Assembly: GCA_927362715.1 (NCBI GenBank) | Contig: CAKMIX010000009.1 | Span: 1 to 64,000 of the forward strand | Length of the DNA: 64,000 bases | Direction: 5' to 3' | Source: an uncultured Clostridia bacterium | GTDB taxonomy: Bacteria > Bacillota > Clostridia > Oscillospirales > Acutalibacteraceae | Shown: one piece after another, positions 25,821 through 33,597 of the stretch | How the letters are laid out: each line of letters begins with the position of its first letter | Numbering within the stretch: the first letter of the stretch is position 1 | Notes under the pieces: generated by a model | Told to the model about the DNA's origin: nothing | What the model saw: the letters and a program-made list of their open reading frames with translations, nothing else | The model's database searches: none | Made by a program: the position numbers and the translations under genes

Positions 25821-26350
25821 ACATAGAAAGCTTGCTCGACGAATTGGAAGACATTCTCGACGAAGGCAAAAGCATGCCCTTTACTTCAAACCTGCTCGTG
25901 GATGTCAATGAGATCAAGCGTGTGCTTGAAGACATCCGTCTGAACATGCCGGATGAATTGATGCAGGCGCGTAAGATCGCCTCCGAACGCAAGGAGATCT
26001 TGACCGCTGCGCAGAATTCCGCCGATGAGATCATCGCAGCGGCGCACAAGCGCGCAAAGGAACTTGTTGCCGAACACGAGATCACCAAGGGCGCTGAGAT
26101 TTCCGCCGCCGACATCATGGCGCAAGCGCGCACACAGGCGGGCGAGATCGTGGAAGGCGCGCGCGCGACCGCGTCGCAGCTGACCGATCAGGCGCAGAAG
26201 TGGGCAAACGATATGCGTACAAGCGCAGGCGAATATGTTGAAAATATCGTGGCGCTGGCCGACGAAAGCCTGACGAATTCCGTCAATGAGATCCGCCGGG
26301 CACGTCAGTCCCTTCGCGCGGCGGCGCAGCATAAAAAAGTGGAGAACTAA
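25817..26350 (+). CDS. Coiled-coil protein, ATP synthase b/DivIVA-like, function unknown
   Basis: The 177 residues are largely helical, rich in Ala, Glu, Gln and Lys, with long heptad-like stretches (about 55-170) and no membrane segment. Its composition resembles V-type ATPase E/H-like and DivIVA-like coiled-coil proteins often found beside coaD in Clostridia. It overlaps coaD by 4 bp. Nothing indicates an enzymatic function; a scaffold or cell-division role is only a guess. Confidence 0.7.
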   Translation: MNIESLLDELEDILDEGKSMPFTSNLLVDVNEIKRVLEDIRLNMPDELMQARKIASERKEILTAAQNSADEIIAAAHKRAKELVAEHEITKGAEISAADIMAQARTQAGEIVEGARATASQLTDQAQKWANDMRTSAGEYVENIVALADESLTNSVNEIRRARQSLRAAAQHKKVEN

Positions 26351-26372
26351 AGCTTCCCGAAAACTGTCTATT

Positions 26373-26411
26373 CTTTCACCTCGTCGCATATACATGTGTA
26401 CGAGGTGAAAG
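26373..26411 (+). promoter_or_regulatory. Hairpin that buries the SD of the DUF4830 gene
   Basis: CTTTCACCTCGT (26373-26384) pairs perfectly with ACGAGGTGAAAG (26400-26411), a 12-bp stem with a 15-nt loop. The 3' arm contains GAGGTG, the ribosome binding site of the ATG at 26415. Only TTT follows, so it is a poor terminator. It could act as a translational switch or set expression low relative to the upstream genes. Confidence 0.65.
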
Positions 26412-26414
26412 TTT

Positions 26415-26924
26415 ATGTTTGTGTTTTCCGTGCATAAAAAACAGATTCGGCTTGCCCTTTTGATCCTCTGCATCGCCGCGGTGGCGGTCGCATTCGCAAT
26501 TGTGTCGAAAAACGGGGTGGAAACTTCCAACGAAACGGGCTTGAATATTAATGCCTCTACGGCTGAGGAGCGCATCGCTTATCTCTCACAGTTCGGCTGG
26601 CAGGTGGATGAAGACCCCGTTGAAGTGTCGGAAATCATCATTCCGGAAACATTCGACGAAACGTATACCAACTACAATGAATTGCAAAAATCGCAGGGCT
26701 TTGATTTGTCCCTGTATGCGGCAAAGCGTGTAAAACGCTGGATATACCGTGTGCGCAACTATCCGGGTTATGAGGATCTCGACTGCATTCAGGCAACCTT
26801 ATTGATTTATGACGGGCAGGTCATCGGCGGGGATATCTGCTCTACCCAGCTCGACGGTTTTATGCACGGCTTTGTAAAAGAGCAAACGGATACGCAGACC
26901 GTCGAGACTTCGGTGGCTGCTTAA
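26415..26924 (+). CDS. DUF4830 domain membrane protein
   Basis: 169 residues with an N-terminal membrane segment (about 12-30) and an extracytoplasmic domain of the DUF4830 type: AEERIAYLSQFGWQVDEDPVEV, IPETFD, YNELQKSQGFDL and YRVRNYPGY are the recognisable blocks. The function of the family is unknown; it is widespread in spore-forming Clostridia. The ATG follows a ribosome site locked in a strong hairpin. Confidence 0.8.
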   Translation: MFVFSVHKKQIRLALLILCIAAVAVAFAIVSKNGVETSNETGLNINASTAEERIAYLSQFGWQVDEDPVEVSEIIIPETFDETYTNYNELQKSQGFDLSLYAAKRVKRWIYRVRNYPGYEDLDCIQATLLIYDGQVIGGDICSTQLDGFMHGFVKEQTDTQTVETSVAA

Positions 26925-26956
26925 GTTGAACACAGGATGTAAAAGGACGATGGTGT

Positions 26957-27679
26957 ATGTCCGCACAGCGGCTGGATAAGTGGATCGCGAATACCTGCGG
27001 CTTGTCGCGTAAGGAAGTCAAGGACTTCGTGCGCGCCGGGCGTGTTTGCGTGAACGGTGAGACAGTGCACAACGCGGGGATGCAAATTGATCCTGACAGC
27101 GATGTATTATGTTTGGACGGCAAGACTTATACAGCACAGCAGCATATTTATATCATGCTGCATAAGCCTCTCGGCGTGGTCAGTGCCAGCCGTGACCGTA
27201 CGCAGAAGACCGTTTTGGACCTTGTGCCGGCTCCGCTTTTCAGAAAAGGCCTGTTCCCTGCGGGAAGACTCGACAAAGATACAAGCGGCTTTGTATTGCT
27301 GACCGATGATGGGGATTTTGCCCACCGCATCCTTTCGCCGAAAAATCACATCCAAAAGACCTACCTTGCTTTGATTTCCGAGCCCTTGCCCGAAGCGGCG
27401 CTGGAAACGCTTGCAGCGGGGATCACGCTGCGCGACGGCACAAAACTCCTGCCGGCTGAGGTGCGTGTGTGCACGCAAGACCGGCGTACGGTGCAAATCA
27501 AGATCTGCGAGGGCAAATATCATCAGATCCGGCGTATGCTCGCCGCCGTCGGCTGCCCGGTGCAGACTTTAACACGCACACATATGGGTGCGCTCGCGCT
27601 TGATCCTGCTTTGCAGCCGGGGGAATGCAGGCTGCTGACCGAAACGGAAAAAGAAAAAATTACACAACGATCAAACTGA
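26957..27679 (+). CDS. rsuA: 16S rRNA pseudouridine synthase, RsuA type
   Basis: Isomerises a uridine of 16S rRNA (U516 in E. coli). The 240 residues have an N-terminal S4 RNA-binding domain (RLDKWIANTCGLSRKEVKDF) and a catalytic domain with MLHKPLGVVSA and GRLDKDTSGFVLLTDDG, whose Asp is the nucleophile, then HQIRRML. Separated by 30 bp from the DUF4830 gene. The subclass (RsuA or a relative) is judged from length and motif wording. Confidence 0.88.
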   Translation: MSAQRLDKWIANTCGLSRKEVKDFVRAGRVCVNGETVHNAGMQIDPDSDVLCLDGKTYTAQQHIYIMLHKPLGVVSASRDRTQKTVLDLVPAPLFRKGLFPAGRLDKDTSGFVLLTDDGDFAHRILSPKNHIQKTYLALISEPLPEAALETLAAGITLRDGTKLLPAEVRVCTQDRRTVQIKICEGKYHQIRRMLAAVGCPVQTLTRTHMGALALDPALQPGECRLLTETEKEKITQRSN

Positions 27680-27705
27680 CAGCCGCGGCCTTTGCTGCGG
27701 CTGTC
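27678..27705 (+). terminator. Hairpin after rsuA
   Basis: GACAGCCGC (27678-27686) pairs with GCGGCTGTC (27697-27705) and begins at the rsuA stop. The T run after it is poor, and a second, weaker hairpin (CAGGG/CCCTG, 27746-27764) followed by ATTTTT lies further on. Between them they probably end the transcript. Confidence 0.55.
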
Positions 27706-27794
27706 TTGCACCGCCTGTCTTTTTTATGCATAGAATGGGATGAGGCAGGGGCGTCGTTACCCTGATTTTTAAAAGACTTCGGTGGTGGAAAAGA

Positions 27795-28016
27795 ATGCAA
27801 AAGCTGCTTATACAAGTGGGGTCTGTGACCTACGCCATGAAGGCTAAGTCTGTGCTGCAGCGGCATGGGCTCCACGCATCCGTTATAAAAACTGCGAATC
27901 CAAAAAAGAACGAGGGCTGCGGCTATTCTGTTTCGGTTGAAAATCCGCAGGTCAATGTCGCCGCGCTGCTGCAGCGGGAAAATATAGATATACTCGGAAC
28001 GAAGTGGGCGACATGA
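27795..28016 (+). CDS. DUF3343 protein, putative Se/S carrier
   Basis: 73 residues matching the small DUF3343 family (QVGSVTYAMKAKSVLQRHG at the start, and NEGCGYSV with one Cys). The family has been proposed to carry sulfur or selenium between a desulfurase and a maturation factor. The gene overlaps the cysteine-desulfurase-like gene by 4 bp, which fits that role. GGAAAAGA is a modest SD. Confidence 0.8.
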   Translation: MQKLLIQVGSVTYAMKAKSVLQRHGLHASVIKTANPKKNEGCGYSVSVENPQVNVAALLQRENIDILGTKWAT

Positions 28017-29161
28017 TCTACTTTGACAATGCGGCAACGACATATCCGAAGCCCCGCGCCGTGCGGGAGACGGTCTCTCGCGCGCTGACACAGCTCGGCG
28101 CAAACCCCGGGCGCGGCGGGCATGAAATGGCATATGCCGCTGCGGAAGAAATTTACGGCGTCCGAACCGCACTTTCGCAATTTTTTGACCTCGGCGCGCC
28201 CGAAAACGTCATTTTTACAAAAAACTGCACGGAGGCGCTCAACCTTGTTATCAAGGGACTTGCGCGTCCCGGCTGCCATTTTGTCTGCTCCGATTTAGAG
28301 CACAACGCCGTTACGCGCCCGCTGGAAACGCTGAAACAGCGCGGCGTTTGCACCTGGGAAGCCGCGTGCACCGGCGAGACGGAGGAAAAAACGGTTGCGG
28401 GCTTTCAAGCGTGTATCCGAAAGAATACGGCTGCGATCATCTGCACCGGCGCATCCAATGTGTTCGGGAAAGCTCTGCCGCTCGAAAAACTGGCGGCGCT
28501 CGCCCACGCGCACGGTATTCCATTTGTGGCGGATCTTGCGCAGACGGCAGGCATCCTGCCGCTTTCCATGCGCAAAAGCGGCATAGACTTTGCCTGCGCG
28601 CCGGGCCATAAGGGGCTGTACGGCCCGATGGGCACGGGCGTCCTGCTATGCAATTCCACAGCGCGCCTCGAAACGCTCATGGAAGGCGGCACGGGGAATT
28701 TGTCCGCACAGCTCACCCAGCCTGAAAATTATCCGGAGCGTTTAGAAAGCGGCACGCTCAATGTTCCCGGCATCGCGGGACTCGGCGCAGGCGTACGTAC
28801 AGTGCAGCAAAACGGGGTTTCTGAAATTTATGCACACGAAATGCATATTATGCGCCGCATAGCAGAAGCACTTTCGCAAATGCCGAATGTACGGCTGTAT
28901 ACCGCCCTTGATAGTCCTACGGAACGCTTTGCCCCTTTGCTTTCCTTTACTATCCGCGGTATGCACAGCGAGGAGGTCGGCGCCGCGCTCGCCCGTCGCG
29001 GGATCGCTGTACGCGCGGGGCTGCATTGCGCCGCTTTGGCGCACCAAACCTACGGCACGACGGCGTCTGGTACTGTGCGTGTCTGCCCTTCGATTTTTAC
29101 CAAGGAACAAGATGTAAAAAGTTTATTAAATTCCGTATTTCAAATTGCAAAAAAGGCTTGA
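28013..29161 (+). CDS. Cysteine desulfurase-like class V aminotransferase
   Basis: PLP enzyme predicted to release sulfur (or selenium) from cysteine. The 382 residues begin YFDNAATTYPKP and include the substrate-binding LEHNAVTRPL, the PLP lysine in APGHKGLYGP, TGNLSAQ and the acceptor-Cys loop GLHCAALAH. ATG 28013 is the start coupled to the DUF3343 stop; an upstream GTG at 28004 is possible. It is not the IscS of an isc/suf operon, as no scaffold gene is adjacent. Pairing with DUF3343 points to a specialised S/Se transfer route. Confidence 0.88.
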   Translation: MIYFDNAATTYPKPRAVRETVSRALTQLGANPGRGGHEMAYAAAEEIYGVRTALSQFFDLGAPENVIFTKNCTEALNLVIKGLARPGCHFVCSDLEHNAVTRPLETLKQRGVCTWEAACTGETEEKTVAGFQACIRKNTAAIICTGASNVFGKALPLEKLAALAHAHGIPFVADLAQTAGILPLSMRKSGIDFACAPGHKGLYGPMGTGVLLCNSTARLETLMEGGTGNLSAQLTQPENYPERLESGTLNVPGIAGLGAGVRTVQQNGVSEIYAHEMHIMRRIAEALSQMPNVRLYTALDSPTERFAPLLSFTIRGMHSEEVGAALARRGIAVRAGLHCAALAHQTYGTTASGTVRVCPSIFTKEQDVKSLLNSVFQIAKKA

Positions 29162-29173
29162 GTATGATACAAT
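29145..29173 (+). promoter_or_regulatory. Sigma-A promoter of cdaA
   Basis: TTGCAA (29145-29150), 17 bp, TACAAT (29168-29173). It overlaps the 3' end of the desulfurase gene. The leader of about 70 nt contains a small hairpin (ATGCAC 29189-29194 with GTGCAT 29201-29206). Confidence 0.65.
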
Positions 29174-29248
29174 ATATCGTGATTTTATATGCACAGTTTC
29201 GTGCATTTTGCGATATGTTGTATTTTTTTATCGAAATCGGGTGTTAGA

Positions 29249-30154
29249 ATGTACCATGCGCTGTCTGTTGCCGATACATTTCGGGATATCGGTAATGCTA
29301 TTCTAAGCTTCCGCAGCCTTGCAGACGTGTTGGACGTGCTTTTGGTCGCGTTTGTGATCTACAGCGCCATTAAGCTGATCCGTGAAACGCGCGCGATCCA
29401 GCTTGCAAAGGGTTTCATTTTGCTGCTTTTGCTGTATGCGGCGGTGTATTTGCTGAACATGGAGGTCAGTTCCTACATGTTCTCGCTCTTGTTTTCTAAT
29501 ATTCTTTTGGTGCTCGTCATCATTTTTTCGCCGGAGATCCGCCATGCGCTTGAAAGTGTCGGACGCAGCAGTGTGTCCAATTTCAACCTGTTCAACTTTA
29601 AGCACGGCGACGAGATCCAGCGGCAGGAGCGTTTGGCGGACATGATCAATGCCGTGACCAAGGCGTGCGCCGACATGAGCGACAAAAGGATCGGTGCGCT
29701 GCTTGTCTTTGAACGGGAAAGTATCCTTGGTGACATTATCAATACGGGTACTTTGGTGGACGCTTCTATTTCAGCTGAAATGATCGGCAATATTTTCTAT
29801 CCAAAAGCGCCGCTGCACGACGGTGCTGCGGTGATCCGCGACGCGCGTATTTGTGCTGCCGGGTGCATTTTACCTTTGACGAAGAACACAAATTTAAGCA
29901 GTGAGCTCGGTACACGTCACCGCGCCGCACTTGGCATGAGCGAGCAGAGTGACGCACTGGTCATTGTGGTTTCTGAGGAAACCGGCGCGATCTCCGCTGC
30001 ATCAAAGGGCAATCTGCGGCGGGGGCTTTCCAGCGGGGATCTCCGCGAGCTGCTGACGCAAACTTTCATAAAAACCGATAACAACGAGGACAACCGCTTA
30101 AAGAAACTGCTGAAGGGACGTCGCAAGCATGAAGAAACTGCATCTGAAGACTAA
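29249..30154 (+). CDS. cdaA: Diadenylate cyclase CdaA
   Basis: Membrane enzyme making cyclic di-AMP from two ATP. The 301 residues start with about three membrane segments (near 25-90), then a DAC domain with the DGA motif LHDGAAVI (D191) and the RHR motif GTRHRAALG, both complete. The start is taken at ATG 29249 because the family begins shortly before the first membrane segment; the SD is weak. The stop lies 26 bp inside cdaR, as in the usual cdaA-cdaR operon. glmM, the usual third gene, is not next. Confidence 0.95.
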   Translation: MYHALSVADTFRDIGNAILSFRSLADVLDVLLVAFVIYSAIKLIRETRAIQLAKGFILLLLLYAAVYLLNMEVSSYMFSLLFSNILLVLVIIFSPEIRHALESVGRSSVSNFNLFNFKHGDEIQRQERLADMINAVTKACADMSDKRIGALLVFERESILGDIINTGTLVDASISAEMIGNIFYPKAPLHDGAAVIRDARICAAGCILPLTKNTNLSSELGTRHRAALGMSEQSDALVIVVSEETGAISAASKGNLRRGLSSGDLRELLTQTFIKTDNNEDNRLKKLLKGRRKHEETASED

Positions 30155-31478
30155 GCCCGCCGCCGATGCGGGGAATGCGTCGGAAAAGAAAAAAAGCGGG
30201 GGACTTATCAACAACAATAAGCTGATGATGCTTTTGTCGCTGATCGTTGCGTTCGGTATTTGGATCTGGGTAGCGATCGAAAAAAGTCCTGTCGTAGAGG
30301 TCACAATCAGCTCTGTCCCTGTGCAGATTGATATGGAAAACAGCGTCCCCGCGCAGCTCAATCTGCAAATGTTCGGGCAGACGGAATACTACGTGGACGT
30401 AACGGTTTCCGCCAAGCGTTTTGTTGCGTCTACACTTACCGCCTCGGATATCTCGGTGACGGCGCAGACCAATTATGTCGATTCCGCCGGCACAAAATCT
30501 TTGCAGCTTCGCGCGACTGCGGCGAACTCCAAGGATTTTGAGATCACGGGGCTTTCGCAAAATTATATCGATGTGTATTTTGACACCTACAAGGAAGCCG
30601 AATTTGCTATCGAACCGCGGATCGTTGCGCCCGATGAAGGCTCTGTGATCGAAGGGTGTACCCTCGGCGACCCGGTGTTCTCCAGAAGCACGGTCGTTGT
30701 CAGCGGCCCTGCGACGGAGGTCAATACCGTTACGGGCGTGGTCGCAGAGGTCGTGCTTGACGCGCCGCTTTCCGCCACCACGACGCTGCAGCCGGAGCTT
30801 CGGCTGCAAACAGATGCAAATGAGACATTGTCCAATGTGCAGATCAATGCGGGGGACAGCGAAGTGACCATGACGATCCCCGTCCTTAAAACTGTCGTAC
30901 TGCCGACAACGGTCACGTTCCGCAATACACCGGCCGGATATTTGAATGATGATATCCCGTTTACCGTTTCTCCGAGCAGTGTGGAGGCGTCCATCCCGAT
31001 CGAACAGGTTGACGTTGTTACCGCGATCAGCGTCGGTACGCTGGATTTTTCGGAACTGGATATCGGTTATAACCGGTTTGTGTTTGAAGCCGCCGACATC
31101 ACCGACTACATTGTAACGGATAACACCACACGTTTCCGTGTTACCGTCGATATGCGTGGCACGACTTCTGCTTCCTTTACCGTTCCGGAGAACAATGTGT
31201 CGATCATCGCACAAAAAGAGGGCTTTGCTTCAACAGTGGTGCCCGCGAGCATCGAAAATGTCCGGGTCATCGGTACGCCGGAGGAGATCGCTGCGCTTAC
31301 GAACGATATGCTGTATGTAGAGCTCGATCTCTCGGACTATGATATACAGGTCGGTGAGCAGACCGTTCAAGTCAATGTAATCGTACGCGGCAATACAAAG
31401 GCTTGGGCTTCCGGCACCTATACGGTGCGCATACAGTCCGCACAGTCCGCCGAAAGCACGACGGCACAGAGTGGGTAA
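30129..31478 (+). CDS. cdaR: CdaA regulator CdaR (YbbR-repeat protein)
   Basis: Extracytoplasmic protein that binds and controls CdaA. The 449 residues have a basic N-terminus, one membrane segment (about 34-50) and a series of YbbR repeats of about 80-90 residues each, shown by recurring patterns such as VPVQIDM, SVPAQ, DVTVSAKRF and VIGTPEEI. It overlaps cdaA by 26 bp, which implies tightly coupled translation. Confidence 0.9.
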   Translation: MKKLHLKTKPAADAGNASEKKKSGGLINNNKLMMLLSLIVAFGIWIWVAIEKSPVVEVTISSVPVQIDMENSVPAQLNLQMFGQTEYYVDVTVSAKRFVASTLTASDISVTAQTNYVDSAGTKSLQLRATAANSKDFEITGLSQNYIDVYFDTYKEAEFAIEPRIVAPDEGSVIEGCTLGDPVFSRSTVVVSGPATEVNTVTGVVAEVVLDAPLSATTTLQPELRLQTDANETLSNVQINAGDSEVTMTIPVLKTVVLPTTVTFRNTPAGYLNDDIPFTVSPSSVEASIPIEQVDVVTAISVGTLDFSELDIGYNRFVFEAADITDYIVTDNTTRFRVTVDMRGTTSASFTVPENNVSIIAQKEGFASTVVPASIENVRVIGTPEEIAALTNDMLYVELDLSDYDIQVGEQTVQVNVIVRGNTKAWASGTYTVRIQSAQSAESTTAQSG

Positions 31479-31508
31479 GCGGCAGATACAGCGGGAGGTG
31501 CAAAGGCA

Positions 31509-32852
31509 TTGAAGCGGAAGTGCGTTTTACTGTTGCTTTCGTCCCTGCTGATCTTTGGGCTTTGCAGCTGCTCGGCGCGCATAACCGCTGTTGACGAGCT
31601 GATGCGCCCGCCCCGCCTTTCCGGGGAAAACAGCGGGATCCAGGAAGCGTTTGAGCTCGCTACACAAAATAAAACTGTACAGGTCAAGACCCCGATGGCG
31701 GGCGAATACCGTTCGGCGTATGTCCTCTACGACTTTGATGCCGACGGTACACAGGAAGCTATCACATTTTATACAGATACCAAGGATGAGACTACGGCGT
31801 ATATGCACGTTTTGGATTTTAATGGGACACGCTGGGAGTCTGTTGCCGATATAAATGGAAAAGGCAGCGAGGTGTATCAGATCGATTTTTGCGATATGAA
31901 CGGCGATGGCAGGCAGGAGATCGTGGTTTGCTGGTCGCTGTTTGAAAGTACGGGCGGCAGAGTGCTGACCGTGTATACCCCGCGTGTCGATGAGAATACC
32001 GTTTCGCTTCGGGAGCTCGCACAGGAACCGTTTACACAGATGCTGCCAACGGATGTTGATGCGGACGGTCGTGATGAGATCTTCTTGATGCTGATTACCA
32101 CAGAGTTCGGGGCGAATCATACCGTGTGCAGGGTGCTTGCCATGGACGATGAATTCGGGATCTATGCGATGGACAGCTTGGAGCTTGTCCCGGCGCTCAG
32201 CGTGCTGTCCCTGCAGGCGTTAAACGCGCAGGAGGGGGCAGCGGTAGTGTATGCGGACTGTGTGCTGAATGAAAGCATTGCAGTTACGGAAGTCGTTTAT
32301 TGGGACGCTGCCGCACACTGCCTGCGCGCACCGCTGACGGAGGATAACCGTGCTCTCGTGCCGCAGACCGCGCGCTCTGCGTCTCTTCCCTGTATGGATG
32401 TCGATGCGGACGGTGTGCCCGAGATCCCGACCCAGCAGTTTTATTCCAATGCGGTCACTGCGGTGGGCAACGAGCGTCAAACACTGCCGCTGACTGTGTG
32501 GCTCTCTTTCGACGGCAGCAAACTGCAGGTGACAACAAGTGCGCTGATGCTGTCCGGCGCGTCCTGCGCATTTCAGCTGACTGCGGCAGAACTGCAGTCC
32601 CTCACAGTCGTTTATGAGCCGGCTGCGCAGATTTGCTCTTTTTACCGTCAGCTTTCGGACGGAACGCGCGGTGACCTGCTGTTCACCTTGTCGGTTACGT
32701 CAACGGTAAACTGGGAAAAAGGCGAAAACGGCGCGCGTGTTTTTCTGGCGGAGAGCGGCCGGCGTACTTATGCGTATGAGATCACACAGGCGGGTGAAGC
32801 ATTCGGCGTTACACCGAGTGGGCTGCAGGAGCGTTTTGCGGTAACGCGGTAA
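31509..32852 (+). CDS. Putative lipoprotein with four DxDxDG calcium-loop-like motifs
   Basis: No known family was recognised. The 447 residues start with a lipoprotein signal (hydrophobic 6-18, then LCSC with C21 as the likely lipidated residue). Four acidic loops repeat: DFDADG (75-80), DMNGDG (129-134), DVDADG (182-187) and DVDADG (297-302), each followed by a polar segment and EI/EA, the pattern of FG-GAP/VCBS or EF-hand-like calcium loops on beta-propeller blades. The TTG start follows GGAGG at about 10 bp. Lying between cdaR and a two-component system, it may be a surface sensor component; that is inference. Confidence 0.75.
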   Translation: MKRKCVLLLLSSLLIFGLCSCSARITAVDELMRPPRLSGENSGIQEAFELATQNKTVQVKTPMAGEYRSAYVLYDFDADGTQEAITFYTDTKDETTAYMHVLDFNGTRWESVADINGKGSEVYQIDFCDMNGDGRQEIVVCWSLFESTGGRVLTVYTPRVDENTVSLRELAQEPFTQMLPTDVDADGRDEIFLMLITTEFGANHTVCRVLAMDDEFGIYAMDSLELVPALSVLSLQALNAQEGAAVVYADCVLNESIAVTEVVYWDAAAHCLRAPLTEDNRALVPQTARSASLPCMDVDADGVPEIPTQQFYSNAVTAVGNERQTLPLTVWLSFDGSKLQVTTSALMLSGASCAFQLTAAELQSLTVVYEPAAQICSFYRQLSDGTRGDLLFTLSVTSTVNWEKGENGARVFLAESGRRTYAYEITQAGEAFGVTPSGLQERFAVTR

Positions 32853-32866
32853 AGGAGAGAGGTTGA

Positions 32867-33571
32867 ATGAAACGAGTATTGATTGCAGAGGATGAGGCTT
32901 CTATTCGGGAGTTTATCGTCATCAATCTGCAAAGAAGCGGTTATGAGGTCCTTGAAGCGGAAAACGGCGCGCAGGCGATAGCTCTGTTTGACGATTGCGA
33001 TGGGCAGATCGATGTTGCGATTTTGGATATTATGATGCCGGAAAAAGACGGCATGGAGGTTTGCCGTTATTTCCGCGACAAAAGCGCGGAGATCGGGATC
33101 CTGATGCTGTCGGCAAAATCGCAGGAGATCGACAAGGTCACGGGGCTGATGAATGGTGCAGATGACTATATCACCAAGCCGTTTTCTCCTTCCGAATTGA
33201 TGGCGCGTGTCGATGCGATTTTTCGCCGGGTGGCGCTTGTCAAAGCGCGGCACGCACAAGCGCAGTCCGAGCAGAGCATTCGTCTCGGCGACTTTACCTT
33301 ACAGCTCAACGAGCGGCTGCTGTATATTGGGAACAGATCGGTTGAATTGACGCAAATAGAATTTCAGATCCTGGAATTTCTGTTCCGAAATCCCAACACC
33401 GTCCTGACACGCGCAGCGATCTTGAATGAGGTTTGGGGCGCGAATTGCTATGTAGATGACAAGGTCATTGATGTCAATATCCACCGCCTGCGCAGCAAGA
33501 TCGAGGATATCCCTGCGCAGCCGAAGCATTTGGTGACGATCTGGGGCATGGGCTATAAGTGGATCGTTTAA
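32867..33571 (+). CDS. Response regulator, OmpR/PhoB family
   Basis: DNA-binding partner of the kinase downstream. The 234 residues have a receiver (1-120) with the acidic pair EDE, phospho-acceptor D54 (LDIMMPEKDG) and K in ITKPF, and a winged-helix domain (about 140-234) ending in IWGMGYKW. The final motif differs slightly from the common RGxGY. AGGAGAG precedes the ATG. Target genes cannot be inferred. Confidence 0.92.
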   Translation: MKRVLIAEDEASIREFIVINLQRSGYEVLEAENGAQAIALFDDCDGQIDVAILDIMMPEKDGMEVCRYFRDKSAEIGILMLSAKSQEIDKVTGLMNGADDYITKPFSPSELMARVDAIFRRVALVKARHAQAQSEQSIRLGDFTLQLNERLLYIGNRSVELTQIEFQILEFLFRNPNTVLTRAAILNEVWGANCYVDDKVIDVNIHRLRSKIEDIPAQPKHLVTIWGMGYKWIV

Positions 33572-33597
33572 GTCGCGGCCGGAAAGGAGCGAGTCGT

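Noticed and set aside
30066-31214. Open frame of 382 codons opposite cdaR
   Set aside because: It lies almost wholly within cdaR, its composition is unlike a folded protein, and there is no start signal.
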